64,000 bases of DNA from Entomortierella parvispora (Eukaryota > Mortierellomycota > Mortierellomycetes > Mortierellales > Mortierellaceae). Location of the stretch: the NCBI GenBank assembly GCA_963573315.1, contig OY752142.1, positions 2,852,001 through 2,916,000 of the forward strand, written 5' to 3'. The position numbers were made by a program, and so were the translations under genes. Below are positions 27,401 to 39,406 of this stretch, in pieces. The notes beneath the pieces are model-generated. The model was not told the DNA's origin and did not search any database. It saw only the letters and a list, made by a program, of their open reading frames with translations. How positions within the stretch are numbered: the stretch's first letter is position 1; each line of letters begins with the position of its first letter.

Positions 27401-27695
27401 GAGTCGGTGCAGCCTCCGTTGAAGCACGACAGGCAAACATCTAATCCACCCTCGTCGTCCTGTTTCCATAAATCATAGCACAGCATGAGCCAGATATTAG
27501 TCAACAGGGTGAATGCGTGGGAACACGCGTCCAAAGAACTCGAGGTCCATGGCGCGTCTCCATTCGAAGCCAATTGTCTTTTTGCAGGATGCTTACGGGA
27601 CTGTCATAGCAGAGAGTGCATTCGTCCTTGTAAATCTTCGCAGTAGGTGCGGGCACTGTCAGACGCAGGTTCGAGATGTGAGGGCACGCTGCCAT
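24467..27695 (-). CDS. UBP14: Ubiquitin carboxyl-terminal hydrolase, Ubp14/USP5 (isopeptidase T) type
   Basis: Encodes 773 residues in ten exons: 27695-27597, 27459-27310, 27187-27053, 26965-26827, 26707-26519, 26429-26311, 26231-26122, 26036-25437, 25338-25253 and 25161-24467. It disassembles unanchored polyubiquitin chains and so recycles ubiquitin for the proteasome. An N-terminal variant Cys-rich finger (about 27-60) precedes the ZnF-UBP around residues 175-225 (HCGNCD, CLVCGNLGCGR, HFDATGH), which reads the free ubiquitin C-terminus. The catalytic Cys is near residue 315 in NLGNSCYMAS, with the junction falling inside the motif. Two UBA domains (about 590-630 and 655-695) are inserted before the His box CGHYVSHIKKGDQWVLYND. 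The domain order matches Ubp14/USP5 exactly. Confidence 0.96.
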
Positions 27696-28026
27696 GGTGA
27701 GAATGGGATTGAAGTGAGCAGGAGAGTGAAAAGAATTGAATGCGTAATGCCGAGGCCGCGCAAATGCAGACTTGAGGGTCAGAAGGGGTTGGAGTGGAGT
27801 GGCTTGTGGTTTGAGCCGCTGTGGATCTCGCACGGACTACATGTGGGCAAGAACATGAAAAACTCCCTGCTCTTCTCTCCAGCCCAACATCCCAACATTC
27901 AGCCTCATCTCCAACCCCTCCTGCCGCCTCGTCATTCATAACAAAACATTCATCTTCAGCGTCCCCTTTTTATGGAAATTTGTTAACAAGAACGGCTACC
28001 TGCCCAACACTCTCCCCAAAGGCTCC
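27696..28026. other. Ubp14 promoter side
   Basis: About 330 bp upstream of the Ubp14 start. A CT/CA-rich run (27870-27930) ends in remnant sequence to the right. No gene or clear site was recognised. Confidence 0.4.
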
Positions 28027-28887
28027 CAGAGTTCCCGGCCGCCAGATACACGGTATCCTGTCGATCTCTTGGGGCACTCCACCCTAAAACTCGCCGCACT
28101 TTGTTCCACTACGACTCGGATAGAGCCAACACCATGCTCTAGCAGCATCCACAGCTCCTTCAGTTCCATCAACCAAACACGTTTCTTCACATGGATAGTC
28201 CCTCCCCAGAGGAAAAGCGTGCGACACGCGACTTGCGGGGCGCCAAGTGCGCATCGAGACTGCAGAAAGCAGACCTTCTATTGCGTGAAATGGGGGTTCT
28301 CCTTGGGCAAGACAAAGACTCTGGAAAAGCCATTTTCGAAAACTCGACAACGCAATCATCGCCGCGTTTTATTTCGCATCGTTAGCACGACATTTGAGAG
28401 AAGCGGGATGGACCGTCATAGACTGCCCTGCAGAAGCTGATCTCTAGATTGTGATCAATTGCATGGCTGCTGATGCTGTTATTTCGGGTGATAGCAATAA
28501 TCTCATTCACTTTGCTTCCCTCAACACGGTCAAGAGGACCTGCAACTCCACGTAAAGTACATGAAGCATTACCGCCATGGCTTCATTGAACTCTGCAAGA
28601 AGGAAAGTAAACAGTAAGTAACTTCGTTTTGCTCTTTTCAAGTCAAAGATTTCCGTACGAACTTTTTGCTGATTCCATCTCCTGTTTGTGCTCTACACTC
28701 CTTTCAGATTCGTGTACTCAAGAAGAAGGGCGTGTTGCCTGTAGACACAGTCGACAACGTTGACTTGACCATGTCCCCAGCAGAGAACTCGTTATCCTTA
28801 AACTGTCCGTCTCCTATGTCGCGTCTGGAAAGCACATTCATGAACCCCTCGCAACTCGACTTGGTAAAGGTGGCAAGAGGAGGATGA
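28027..28887 (+). pseudogene. Decayed XPG/FEN1-like (PIN-fold) nuclease gene remnant
   Basis: Translation of the + strand gives blocks of an XPG-family nuclease scattered over frames. An N-terminal part reads HPKTRRTLFHYDSDRAN, then a stop (28140-28142), then MDSPSPEEKRATRDL and a Lys/Leu-rich helix. A one-base loss in an A-run near 28336-28344 shifts the frame. The shifted frame continues into AFYFASLARHLREAGW, then CPAEADL, a stop (28445-28447), and ADAVISGDSNNLIHF, the acidic pattern of an XPG-I domain. A possible old intron separates this from an IRVLKKKGV block after 28708. Two in-frame stops plus a frameshift make a functional protein unlikely. Family assignment is by motif resemblance only. 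Confidence 0.6.
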
Positions 28888-29129
28888 GATTGTATCTTTG
28901 TTTCAGCAAGTGTAAGTAAGCTATATTGCACAAATGCACGTTATGGTGAGTACGGCTTGTAGTTTCCTTCCTTTAATATACAATGTAGATTCGACTACGG
29001 GACAACGCAGGAATGAGGATAGTCATGCCCACTCTGCCTTTGATGCCCTGATGACAACTGTCTTTCTTCACACTCGCCAACATTTGGAGCTGCACTGGGC
29101 TAACAGGGGATCTGGTAGAACAAAGGGAG

Positions 29130-29600
29130 GGGAGACGCCCTGAAACCTGATGCAACTATCTTGAAGGACGGTTATGAAGTGGGACTTGTCGAAATTAACC
29201 CGGCAAAAGAAGACCGCTCAGAACGGTTCTGCTTGGAGGATATTTGGGCGCTGACTGGATTCTCAAAAGTCTGCATTGACTATTACTTGCGTTCTGGCCT
29301 TTAGTATGTAAGCGTTTATGATCCGGATATTACATACCAACACCTTACTGTGCACTATTCTCTTTGGACTCTGCCATCTCTTCTTGGATTTGGAAGTGCG
29401 ACCTCAGCTTTTACGCCTAATGCGGCGAACTCCTTTCCTGAAAGTGACATGGCAAAAGAGACCATCAGTGAGATGCACGAAGAAGAACTCGAAAAGAGGG
29501 TAGAAGAGGCGCGGTTGGAGGTGACGGCGAATACAGAGAGTACGATAAATGTTAGGACGAGTAGGATGCTGTGGTTGAAGATGACACTGTAGGCGACAAT
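29130..29600 (+). pseudogene. Second ORF remnant with KPD...ExN motif
   Basis: A 55-codon uninterrupted block (about 29136-29303) begins ALKPDATILKDGYEVG, continues LVEINPAKED, and ends at a stop after YYLRSGL. KPD followed by a Gly-Tyr-Glu strand and E-x-N resembles the PD-(D/E)xK nuclease core with the final Lys replaced. Downstream codons in shifted frames (29318-29592) are Leu-rich and then Glu/Arg-rich, ending in another stop. No intact start or full-length frame exists. It may be the tail of the same decayed gene as the XPG-like block or a separate gene; the sequence does not decide. Confidence 0.4.
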
Positions 29601-29991
29601 GAGATTTTGGGCAAGGTTGGAGTCTGGTAAACTTGATCCAATAAACCTGCCTGAGTCTGCCAGACCCGAAAGAACCCCCTTTACTAAAGTTTACTCTTAT
29701 GGCGGGTGGATGGAGTATGTATTTTGAAACTACAGAGGTCGCTCTGTGCCATGCTGCGACCAAAAAGACCATTGCTCGCCTTCCCTTGCAACTCTTCCGA
29801 GGCGGAAACGCGTCGCTGAAAAGCTCGCCGCGCTTACGGACAAATGAGATAAGGATATTTACATTGATACATCATCAGTGTCGGTCTGCAGTGCCATTGT
29901 GTCGGCGCGATCGCAGAAAATGCACTGCTTAATAATCTCTTGCAAATCTTGCAAAGAATCACTTTTGGGATAAAAACCGTGTCCAGCTGTC

Positions 29992-30017
29992 TTTTTTTTT
30001 TTTTTTTTTTTTTTTTT
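29992..30017. repeat. T26 homopolymer in MDR gene promoter
   Basis: Twenty-six T residues sit about 95 bp upstream of the MDR reductase start, followed by a CT-rich stretch. It is probably a nucleosome-excluding promoter tract; the length makes it slippage-prone. Confidence 0.85.
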
Positions 30018-30112
30018 CTCTTTTTCTCTCACGCACATCTCTTCCCTTGACATCCTCACCTTTCCTCTTTCTTTTTTCTTTTCTTCATCCCTACCAAAGG
30101 AAAACAAATCCA

Positions 30113-31501
<1,389 letters not shown>

Positions 31502-31988
31502 TCCAATCCATAGCTGTCGCGCCATTTGCCGAAAATATTCGAACACCTTCTTCCTAGACCCACGTAAATTGTAAACCATGAGTTTGTCACCAATGTATCA
31601 AACATGGATTTGTCACCAATGTATCAACCATGGATTTGTCACCAGTGTGCCGACTATTGGCCGGAGAATCATTTTATTATCATACAAACTGAGCAAAGGC
31701 TGGTGGTGTAGCGGTGGGTAGAGGTGGGTAGAGGTGGTTATTCTATGGTACAGAAAGAAGGCGAGTGGGCTGATGGATCATTGAAGAGCGCCACCAAAAG
31801 CAATAAGAGCAAACAGGATGGGGCAAAATGGCACGATTGTCTTGGCGCCTTGCCCACTCATAAAATTACAGGGGTGCGAAGAGAAGGGGAGGAACAGATA
31901 ACAGAAACAAAATCAAGGGAAAAAAAAGAAAGACAAGAACAAACGTGCAGGGTACAAGAGCATGTCACACACACACAGCTTCTTTTTT
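31502..31988. other. Intergenic region between convergent genes
   Basis: It lies between the MDR stop and the WOPR stop. It holds a 3 x 26-bp tandem repeat at its left end and a purine-rich stretch (31710-31950). No gene is supported. Confidence 0.5.
31574..31651. repeat. Tandem repeat, three units of 26 bp
   Basis: Three head-to-tail copies start at 31574, 31600 and 31626. Each contains CATG(A/G)(A/G)TTTGTCACCA. The first two copies differ at only a few positions and the third diverges at its end. The array begins about 70 bp after the MDR reductase stop, so it lies within or just past its 3' UTR. Confidence 0.9.
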
Positions 31989-33649
31989 TTACAGGCGTAA
32001 CATGGACGACAACGCTCGCAATTGCCGATCATCCTCGACCCATCGAACCCTCTCCCGCGAGATCTCCTTGGGCTCGAGCTTGGGCAACAGCAAAGCATCC
32101 GTGGCCAAGTTGGCCAAGACCGACAACGAATCCTGTTCGTGGGCCATGTCTGAGGGCGGCGTGTAAAGGTCGTGGTGCGGATGGTACTGTTCATCAGACG
32201 ATGGGTAGGATGTGTTCTTGTAGAGATCAAAGCTTGAAGCCAGCAAGGGAAGCTCTCGAAGAGGGGGGATCATACGAGACATCAGCCCTTCCTCAGCCTC
32301 ACCCTCTTGTGCACGACCATCCATTGACTCAGGGGTGACCGTTTCCATGCCCGTTACCAGAGGCTGATCGTCCTCAGAAGCCCAGGAGGATCCTGTGGGC
32401 GAGTAGGCGTTTGGTGGGGGTGTAGGGAATGAAGACATGACAGTTGGGCTTGAGGACTTGTAGCGCTTCTCAGGACCCGGGCCGTAGGATCCGAAAGGAT
32501 GACCAGTGTTGTTATGGCTGTTGGATCTGGATCTCGAGGACAGCCCATGCTTTTTGTCGTGGTCATTAGCCTGCATGGGTGAATAGCGATGCACTTTCAT
32601 ACTTGAGGCGGGGGTCTCAGTTTTGATCTTTGGGTCTTGCTGCTCCTTCTGTGGGAAGGATCGGTGATGGGGGCGATGTCTAGACCGGTGTGGCGTTGGA
32701 GGCGACGGGCTGGACTGATTTGTGGAGGACGAAGATGGAACAGAGGCCTGGACCGAGAGTGCCTCAGAGGTCGACGCGGTCTCTGGGTAGATGCCCTTGG
32801 GGACGACAATGTTGGCAAAGAGGGGATCGCGCGTCGGCGTGCTGGTCAGTCTCTCAGAGGCAACATCCTCGTTGGTGTAGTAGGAGATGAGATGCAACTT
32901 TTTGTTATCAGAGGTGGTGATGCTGAAGGACTGCTTCAACAGACCATCGGCCCTGTAGACGTTTTTGCCGCCTTGGCTGCCTTCGTCGAGTTCACGGTAG
33001 GTGAGGAAACTGCCAGTGACGCGACTGGGGCTCCAGCTCTTGCCGTCGGTCCAGCGACGCATGCCGGCCTCGCGCTCGTCAAAGCAGTAGACAGACCCAG
33101 AGCGGACAGACTGGCGCTCAATGTCTGACAACCGGCGGTGCACGCGTGAGATGATACCGAGGTGGCAGGCTAAAGGACCAAAGGACCGACATGAATCAGG
33201 TTTTTGAGGAAGGGAGACGAAATAAAAAAAGTATAAACAGGTTAGACAACACAAGGGGCAAGGAGGAAAGCGAATCCGTCATTTTGAGCACTGTGGACTG
33301 TGGATTGTGGAGTGACTGGAGTGTTTGGGGCTGGAGTTCGAGTTCAGAAAGCGCAGAAAGCGCAGGGAGGGGCAGAGCGGAATAGAGTAAAGTTATTGTG
33401 CGACTCAAGGGCGCCAGCAAGCCATTCCACCTCGCCGCAACCCTCAAAGTCGACCAGGCTGTACAGAGGTTGTCAGACTGTCGACTGTCCTTTGGTGGTT
33501 GGGCGGGCGCGCCTTTGTGTCCCCTTGGCGTCAAGAATGACTGAAGTATGCTGTGTGTGGGGGTGTAAAAACTTGCCTTCAAAGATAATAAGGGCGTCGT
33601 GAGGGGTCTTGATGAGACCATAGTAGGTCTCCATGGAGTTGGGGTCCAT
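31989..33649 (-). CDS. WOR1: WOPR-domain transcription regulator (Wor1/Ryp1/Gti1-Pac2 family)
   Basis: Encodes 417 residues in two exons, 33649-33577 and 33169-31989. The WOPR DNA-binding fold is in two parts: WOPRa starts with METYYGLIKTPHDALIIFEAC and runs through RRLSDIERQSVRSGSVYCF, DEREAGMRRWTDGKSWSPSR and GSFLTYREL; WOPRb covers KQSFSITTSDNKKLHLISYY (about residues 115-140). The remainder is disordered, Ser/Pro/His-rich. Family members are master regulators of morphology and development in fungi. The 407-nt intron has a GC donor (AAG|GCAAGT) that restores FEACHLGI; no in-frame GT alternative fits. A GC-AG intron is inefficiently spliced in general, so it could be a control point. Confidence 0.93.
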
Positions 33650-36600
33650 TGTGTGTTACACTTGACGTCGTAGAATGATGGAGATAGGTCTCGTCTGGCC
33701 TCGGAAGAAGACAAGTGGCGGATGGTAGGTGGCAGGTGGGGTGGTGGCGCGCAAAGAGTGCGATTCGATAAGCCGAGATGGGAGAAGCAACAAGGAGGGG
33801 TAAGAAAGAGCGAGAGAGAGAGAAAGAGAGAGGAGAAGACCAGTCTGTTGAAAGGAGTGGATGAACGGCGAAGGGAGGAAGGTGAGGAAGGAAGGAAGAA
33901 CGAGCAGGAGAAGGAGGAGAAGGAGCAGATGGGTAATGTTGTGTGCAGAGTGCGAGGTGAGGTTAAATCAAAAAAGAATTTTTATCTGTTTGAGACGAGG
34001 ACGATGTGTCGAGTCGATGGGGTGTCGTGGTGTTGAGGGAGCCAAGCTTGTTTCTGGCTGTTGATCGTCTTGTTGGCTGTCTGAGGAGAGGCGCAACGCG
34101 CAGTTTCGGAGAAAGAGGAGACAGAGGAGGAACCTGCTTTTGCAGAGGAGGCCTGGGGGAGATCAGGGAAGGTGGAGAACTTATAGGGAGAAAAAAGCCA
34201 AGGAAAGGGAAAAACGTGTGCCTTGCTGGAAAAGGAAAGAAAATCGACAGACGTGGAAAAAAACAAGAACGATCGAAATAAGAAAAAAAAAAAACCAGAC
34301 CGGTTACGAAAAGTTTGTTTCCGAAATGATCGCTGATAACTGGAAGACAGAGTCTGGGCGACGAGAGCGACGATGGGTCAAGGAGGGAGAAAAAGCCAAG
34401 AGTGAGAAATGGAAGAAGAGGAAAAGAGTGGCAGGAAGCCGCTCCAGGAGCCGGCCCTTTATATGGCGGACGGCAACGAAAAAACTGGAAATCGGGCCTT
34501 GCGACTGATTGAATTGCGAGACAATAAGATAAAGGCGATCACCGCAGGCCGTCCACGGTCATTGTGCGTCCGACCGCTGATGCATTGCTCTGTATTGAAT
34601 ACTGCTTGCGGATCACATCTGCAACCTTTCTTCTTTGGCGATTGCTTGGTGTCCCTCTCCTGTTGTTGCGTTGGCTTGATCTCCTCACTCTTAATTCTCT
34701 CTGACTACTTTCTCTCTATCTCTCCTCTGTCTCTCTCTCGCCGTCCTCAATTGCGCACTTGACCCTTTCCGAACAGTGCTTGCGCAACAAATTAGAAATC
34801 AACTCAACTCCAAGCCACAAGGCAAAACCCTGGGCCGGCGACCAAAATAAGCTTTTTTTGCATGGACGGACTCACACCCTGTCTGCGACAGTCTGTCAGC
34901 AAGTCTGGCCACACCTGCAGGCAGCTGAGACTCCTCTCTCGCTCTGGAGCGATTGGGTCAATCATCTCGATGGTCAACAAACTTCAACCACCCCTCTCTC
35001 CACAGGCAAAAGAGAAACGCCTGCTATCAGCACAACCCGATCAGAAAAAAGCGCTGGAAATACCATGGAGACGGGGACGTCTCCAGGATCTCGATCAGAG
35101 GCTGGGGCTCCAACCTAAACAAGCAAGTGGCAATCACGTTCTCACTAACAAAGCCATTATCCCATCTTCAATTGAAGGAATGAAGTGGTGAGAGATACTT
35201 TGATATTACTTGAAAAAGATGAAGGGCGTACAGCTAACGAGCTGCCTGTCGGCACCGTGGCGACGACAGCGTGGCAGAATCATGGACGCCATTTTATCCA
35301 CCATGGCAATACTTTCATCCCGGCGAAATAGAGACAAACTTTTCCGGCAGAGCTAAACCATCTGTTGACAGTTGTGTTTGAGCACAAACTGGCCGTGCCT
35401 TTCTTCTCCATTTTGAGCCTTAAGGCTCGAGGCAAATATTTTTTTGCAATTGACCATGAATGATCTTCCTCGGCCATGGTCCTGTACTTGGAAAGATTTT
35501 CCTCCGTGTAATTGACTGCCCTTCTTGGAGCAGTAGGGACATCTCGGAGAACAAATCTCCCATGGACCGTTTCATCATGCTACTCTAGGAGGATTGAGCG
35601 CGCAGTCCCTCTGGTAGACAGAACAAGGGGGGAAGAAACCAATGCTGGGAAGCAATCAGGCGCAGTCGGCTCAATGGTACTTTTTTTATGGTCGACCCCA
35701 GGTCTGTTCCCTTTGGCGAGGTGGGCAACGACCAAAAAGCCGAAGGTTGATTGACCGGAAGGTCAGCGTCAAAGTGTCATAAAAAAACGACCCATGGATC
35801 AATGACATGAGCGAAAAGATGAAGAGGGGAGTATTTTTTTTTTGTTTGCGGCAGGGAAAACATGATCCAGCACAGGGCCGACAAACAAGTTCACTCGAGA
35901 CCGCAGGCCATGCTTAATTTTTAGAGTTTTCCAGGGCGATTGAATCGAACAGAGTACGTCCGCAACTGACCCCAAAGGATGGACAAATTCGTCGAAATAC
36001 AATCAACCAATTCTTCCACCCCCGAAATAAAAATCTGAAAAAAAAAATCAGACTGTCCTTGCGCCGAACGAGATCTGCAACTCTCAGCATTCAATGATCT
36101 CGGCGAGGTGTTGTCTGGCAGAAAAGACTGCGCCAAGTCCCACCATTGATGGCAAGGAGAAGGGTCCTACGCAACAAGCCAGCCTGACAGATGCAGTACC
36201 CTTCATCCCTTTCCCCGAGTTTCTTGGAATTGGGGTGACGCGGCGTTCCCGATTTATAATTGAATTTTCTTGGATCTGAGAAAGCCCCAAGGGAGGAGGG
36301 GGTGGGCGATCGTCCTACTGTATTTTTTCATAGCCCGGTCAAGATTGCGTCTCGACTCTGCTCTGCGCAGTTTTTTGAATTTATCATCCAACAAGGACAA
36401 CTGCAAACTGGATCGAGAAAGTGTTATCAATCAAGCAATAAAAAAAAAACGTGTCCACGTAGCCATTGCGTCGTTTTTTTTGAATGAACAGCCCTCGTTC
36501 GGAAAGTAAACCTGTTCAACATGCCGGGTTTCATTCACCACTCAGAATGTATCGCCTGTGAGCTGCGGGAAACTCTTTTTCGTGGTCAAGAAACCCTGAC

Positions 36601-37497
36601 AAAAGCCAATCCTGCTTTAGCTGTCGGTGTTGTTGCTTTGAAGCTGTTGAGATGGGTCGATTGCAATTGCGATAGACTAGCAAGGAGACATGGACGTATA
36701 GTGGGAGAAGTAAAGAAAAGAAAACCAGTTTTCCAGAATTACTGCTTTTGGAGCAAGCGGAGAAGGACTCGTCAAAAATCGACTCTTTGTTTGGACAGTT
36801 TTGCTCGCTTACCTTACTTGCAATAAACTTTGATGCATTTTTTGCTCTGGCTTTGACTGTCTGCCTTTGGCTCACGCGTTCAATTGCCCGTACAGACACA
36901 CTATTGTACTGTACATGGAGCAAAGCCTGCTAAAGTACAAATAAATGAATTGAAGGCATGGATGGATGGGCACTGTGTTTGAGGGAGCGAAGATTTGCTC
37001 CAGAGCGGATTTGGGTCATACCCCGAAATGGTGCGTGAGCTGCTGGCTGCTGAGCAGCGGTCTGTCTCTTCGGCACAATGAATTTCCCTGGCGCCATGCT
37101 TACCTTGATTAAAGGTGCAGGGAGTGCGACTACGCCACGTACCTGTGTATCACCGGAAACAGCCCGCTCGCGTGACTTGTGTATATCACCACGTGACGTC
37201 CTCACTCTCTCAGCGACGCGGTATATCGCCGTAGTGCATGGAGAGTGGAGAAGAGCGAGATGAAAGCGGGGGTCATCATCAACCCGTTCTCGTTGCATCC
37301 TTCCATAGCTTCCATCTTTTCTGCTCCTTTTTTTTTCTCCATCCTATCCATCCATCCATCCGCCAACACAAGGCTCATCAAGCGCGGCGCATCAACTACC
37401 GGCGGTGCTCTCTTCAGCAGACAACTTTTTCTTCACTCTCTCCAGCCGTCGTTGCGACTCTTCATCTCAGGAACCAACCACCTTTTAGCATTCTCGT
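33650..37497. other. Large gene-poor region between the WOPR gene and VPS74
   Basis: The flanking genes are divergent, so this is shared upstream DNA for both. The left 1.2 kb is purine-rich on the + strand (CT-rich for the WOPR transcript), as expected for a long regulated leader. 35.2-36.9 kb is AT-richer with only short random frames. No domain, tRNA or repeat was recognised. Long upstream regions are common for WOPR regulators. Confidence 0.5.
37190..37199. promoter_or_regulatory. CACGTG palindrome overlapping a TGACGT element upstream of VPS74
   Basis: CACGTGACGT lies about 300 bp upstream of the VPS74 ATG. CACGTG is the core bound by bHLH factors (Cbf1/Pho4/TFE type) and TGACGT by bZIP factors. 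Use in vivo is inference. Confidence 0.35.
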
Positions 37498-39181
37498 ATG
37501 ATGTCATCTACTGGTGGACTCTCAAGGCGGCGCGCCGCTGGAGGCACCTCCGAATCGGCCTTCTCCTCACCCGCCAACTCCAGTTCAGACAACCAGCTTC
37601 GCAGGTCGAGCACAGATAACAAGGTCGTTTCTGACCCACGGGACTTGCAGATGGAAGACGAGAACAAGACACAGCCGAGATTGACATTGATGGAGGAGGT
37701 CCTTCTCTTGGGACTCAAAGACAAGCAGGTAAAGGAAGCCTGCCCCTCTTCTGGTTGCGAATCCCTCTCTTTTTTTATTTTCTTTCATTTCCCACTTTTC
37801 CCCCTCTGGCACATCATCCCTCTCAGCGCTGGACACGTTTCCCGTCTCATCCCTGGTTTTTGACTCAGCTCCACAAGGATCAGATGGCGCCGATGTTGAG
37901 AGCACAAGGCGAAAGTGAGGGCGAGGGCTGTGGTGTCTCTTTCTCTTCGCCTCTTTCTTTGTGTGCACCGCCAGTCATCCTATACTTGGAACAAGCTTGA
38001 GGCCGCACGCGGAAAGCACGGCGTGTCCCCAAGACTTCACACCTTTTGCCCTTGTTGCCACCTCTTTTTTTTTTTACCTTTCTCTGGATGTGCATACTTC
38101 GAGCCCCTTTTTAGTGTGCTTTGAAATGGGGATGAAGGAGAGTCGAGCTTTTTCTTTGCTGGGGGGTGTTGGGTCAAGCAAGGAGCAAGTGCAAGGAGCA
38201 AAGTGCAAGTGGCCTTTGTCTTTGACTCCTGATGCTCTGGATCACAAAAGTGATAAAGTCATTAGTAGATCGGCCCGACCTCGAAGTTTCTATTCGTATT
38301 GCTGACGGGGCATCTTCATCTCGTGTGTCTTAGGGCTATCTATCCTTCTGGAACGACAATATTTCATACACCTTGAGAGGATGCATTCTCATGGAACTCG
38401 CTTTCCGCAACCGCATTGCCATGGTCAAGGACCCTAACCGCCGCAAATACCCCCTTGCTGATCGCTACATCGAAGTCGTGAGCGAAAAGTTGACTGGCGA
38501 GGTTCTTTTGGACGAAGCGCTAAAGATGATCAATTCTACACAGGAGAGGATGAGCGTTGGACAATGGATCGACTTGATGAGTGGTAAGAGCCACTACTAC
38601 TCTTGCTGTCTGGATGAGACTGTCCTCCCCTGACCAAGACTAGACTATTCTAACACATGACGTCTTTTTCTTTTTGTTATCCAGGCGAGACCTGGAACGT
38701 CATGAAGATTGGATTCCAGCTGAAGCAGGTGCGCGAGCGTCTGGCAAAGGGATTGGTGGACAAGGGTGTTTTGAGGACAGAAAAGCGCAACTTTTTGCTC
38801 TTTGACATGGCAACACATCCCGTCACCGACTCTGCAGTGAAGGAAGAGGTCGTGAAGCGAGCATGCACCGTACTGATCTCTCGAGCCAACGGATCGCCCA
38901 GTCTGGCGGAGCGCGAATCGCCCATTGCTTTCCAACAACTGAGAACAGTGTCGATGGTCTGTGCGGCGTATGCGGCCAACGTGCTCGAGAATGCCCTCAT
39001 GTATCTCAACCACGAGATGCGGGAGCGCGCTTATACCAAGGTGGACGAACTTTTGAGTGACTATAGCACCTACCCCTTTGGATCGTCTGCCAGCAAGAGC
39101 GAAGTGGTCGGCAAGGATCTTCAGATGGAGGTTGTGGCTGCGGTTCTGAACGTATTCACAAAGATGGACAGCATTCTTTAA
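37498..39181 (+). CDS. VPS74: Vps74 / GOLPH3, Golgi PI4P effector
   Basis: Encodes 325 residues in exons 37498-37728, 38334-38583 and 38685-39181; intron 1 is 605 nt. The peripheral Golgi protein binds PI4P and cytosolic tails of glycosyltransferases to retain them in COPI vesicles. After a basic, Ser-rich 60-residue tail the GPP34 fold begins at [33 protein letters not shown], the second half encoded after intron 1. Further conserved blocks are LRGCILMELAFR, GETWNVMKIGFQLKQVRERLAKGLVDKG and the beta-hairpin ending FLLFDMATHPV. Two ATGs occur in tandem (37498, 37501); either may be used. The length matches yeast Vps74 (about 345). Confidence 0.95.
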
Positions 39182-39406
39182 GAAAAACTCCCCTTCCTCT
39201 CTCCCTCCCTCCCTCCCACAGAGTAGATGTACATCAGCCTTTTCTTTTGGACCTCATAACACGGATTTATTTTTTTTCTTCCTAATTTGCAAACAAACCC
39301 TTTCGATATCACCATTGCTTACTTCTTATAGACAACCGCCTCCGTAAATCAAATTCTCTGTTGTTTTTTTTCAGTGCGCCTTGTTCTTGTTTATTCTCTT
39401 TTGTTC

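Noticed and set aside
34759-35191. Candidate gene in the WOPR/VPS74 spacer
   Set aside because: Three + strand frames are open over the same 350 bp, composition is mixed, and no motif or splice structure appears.
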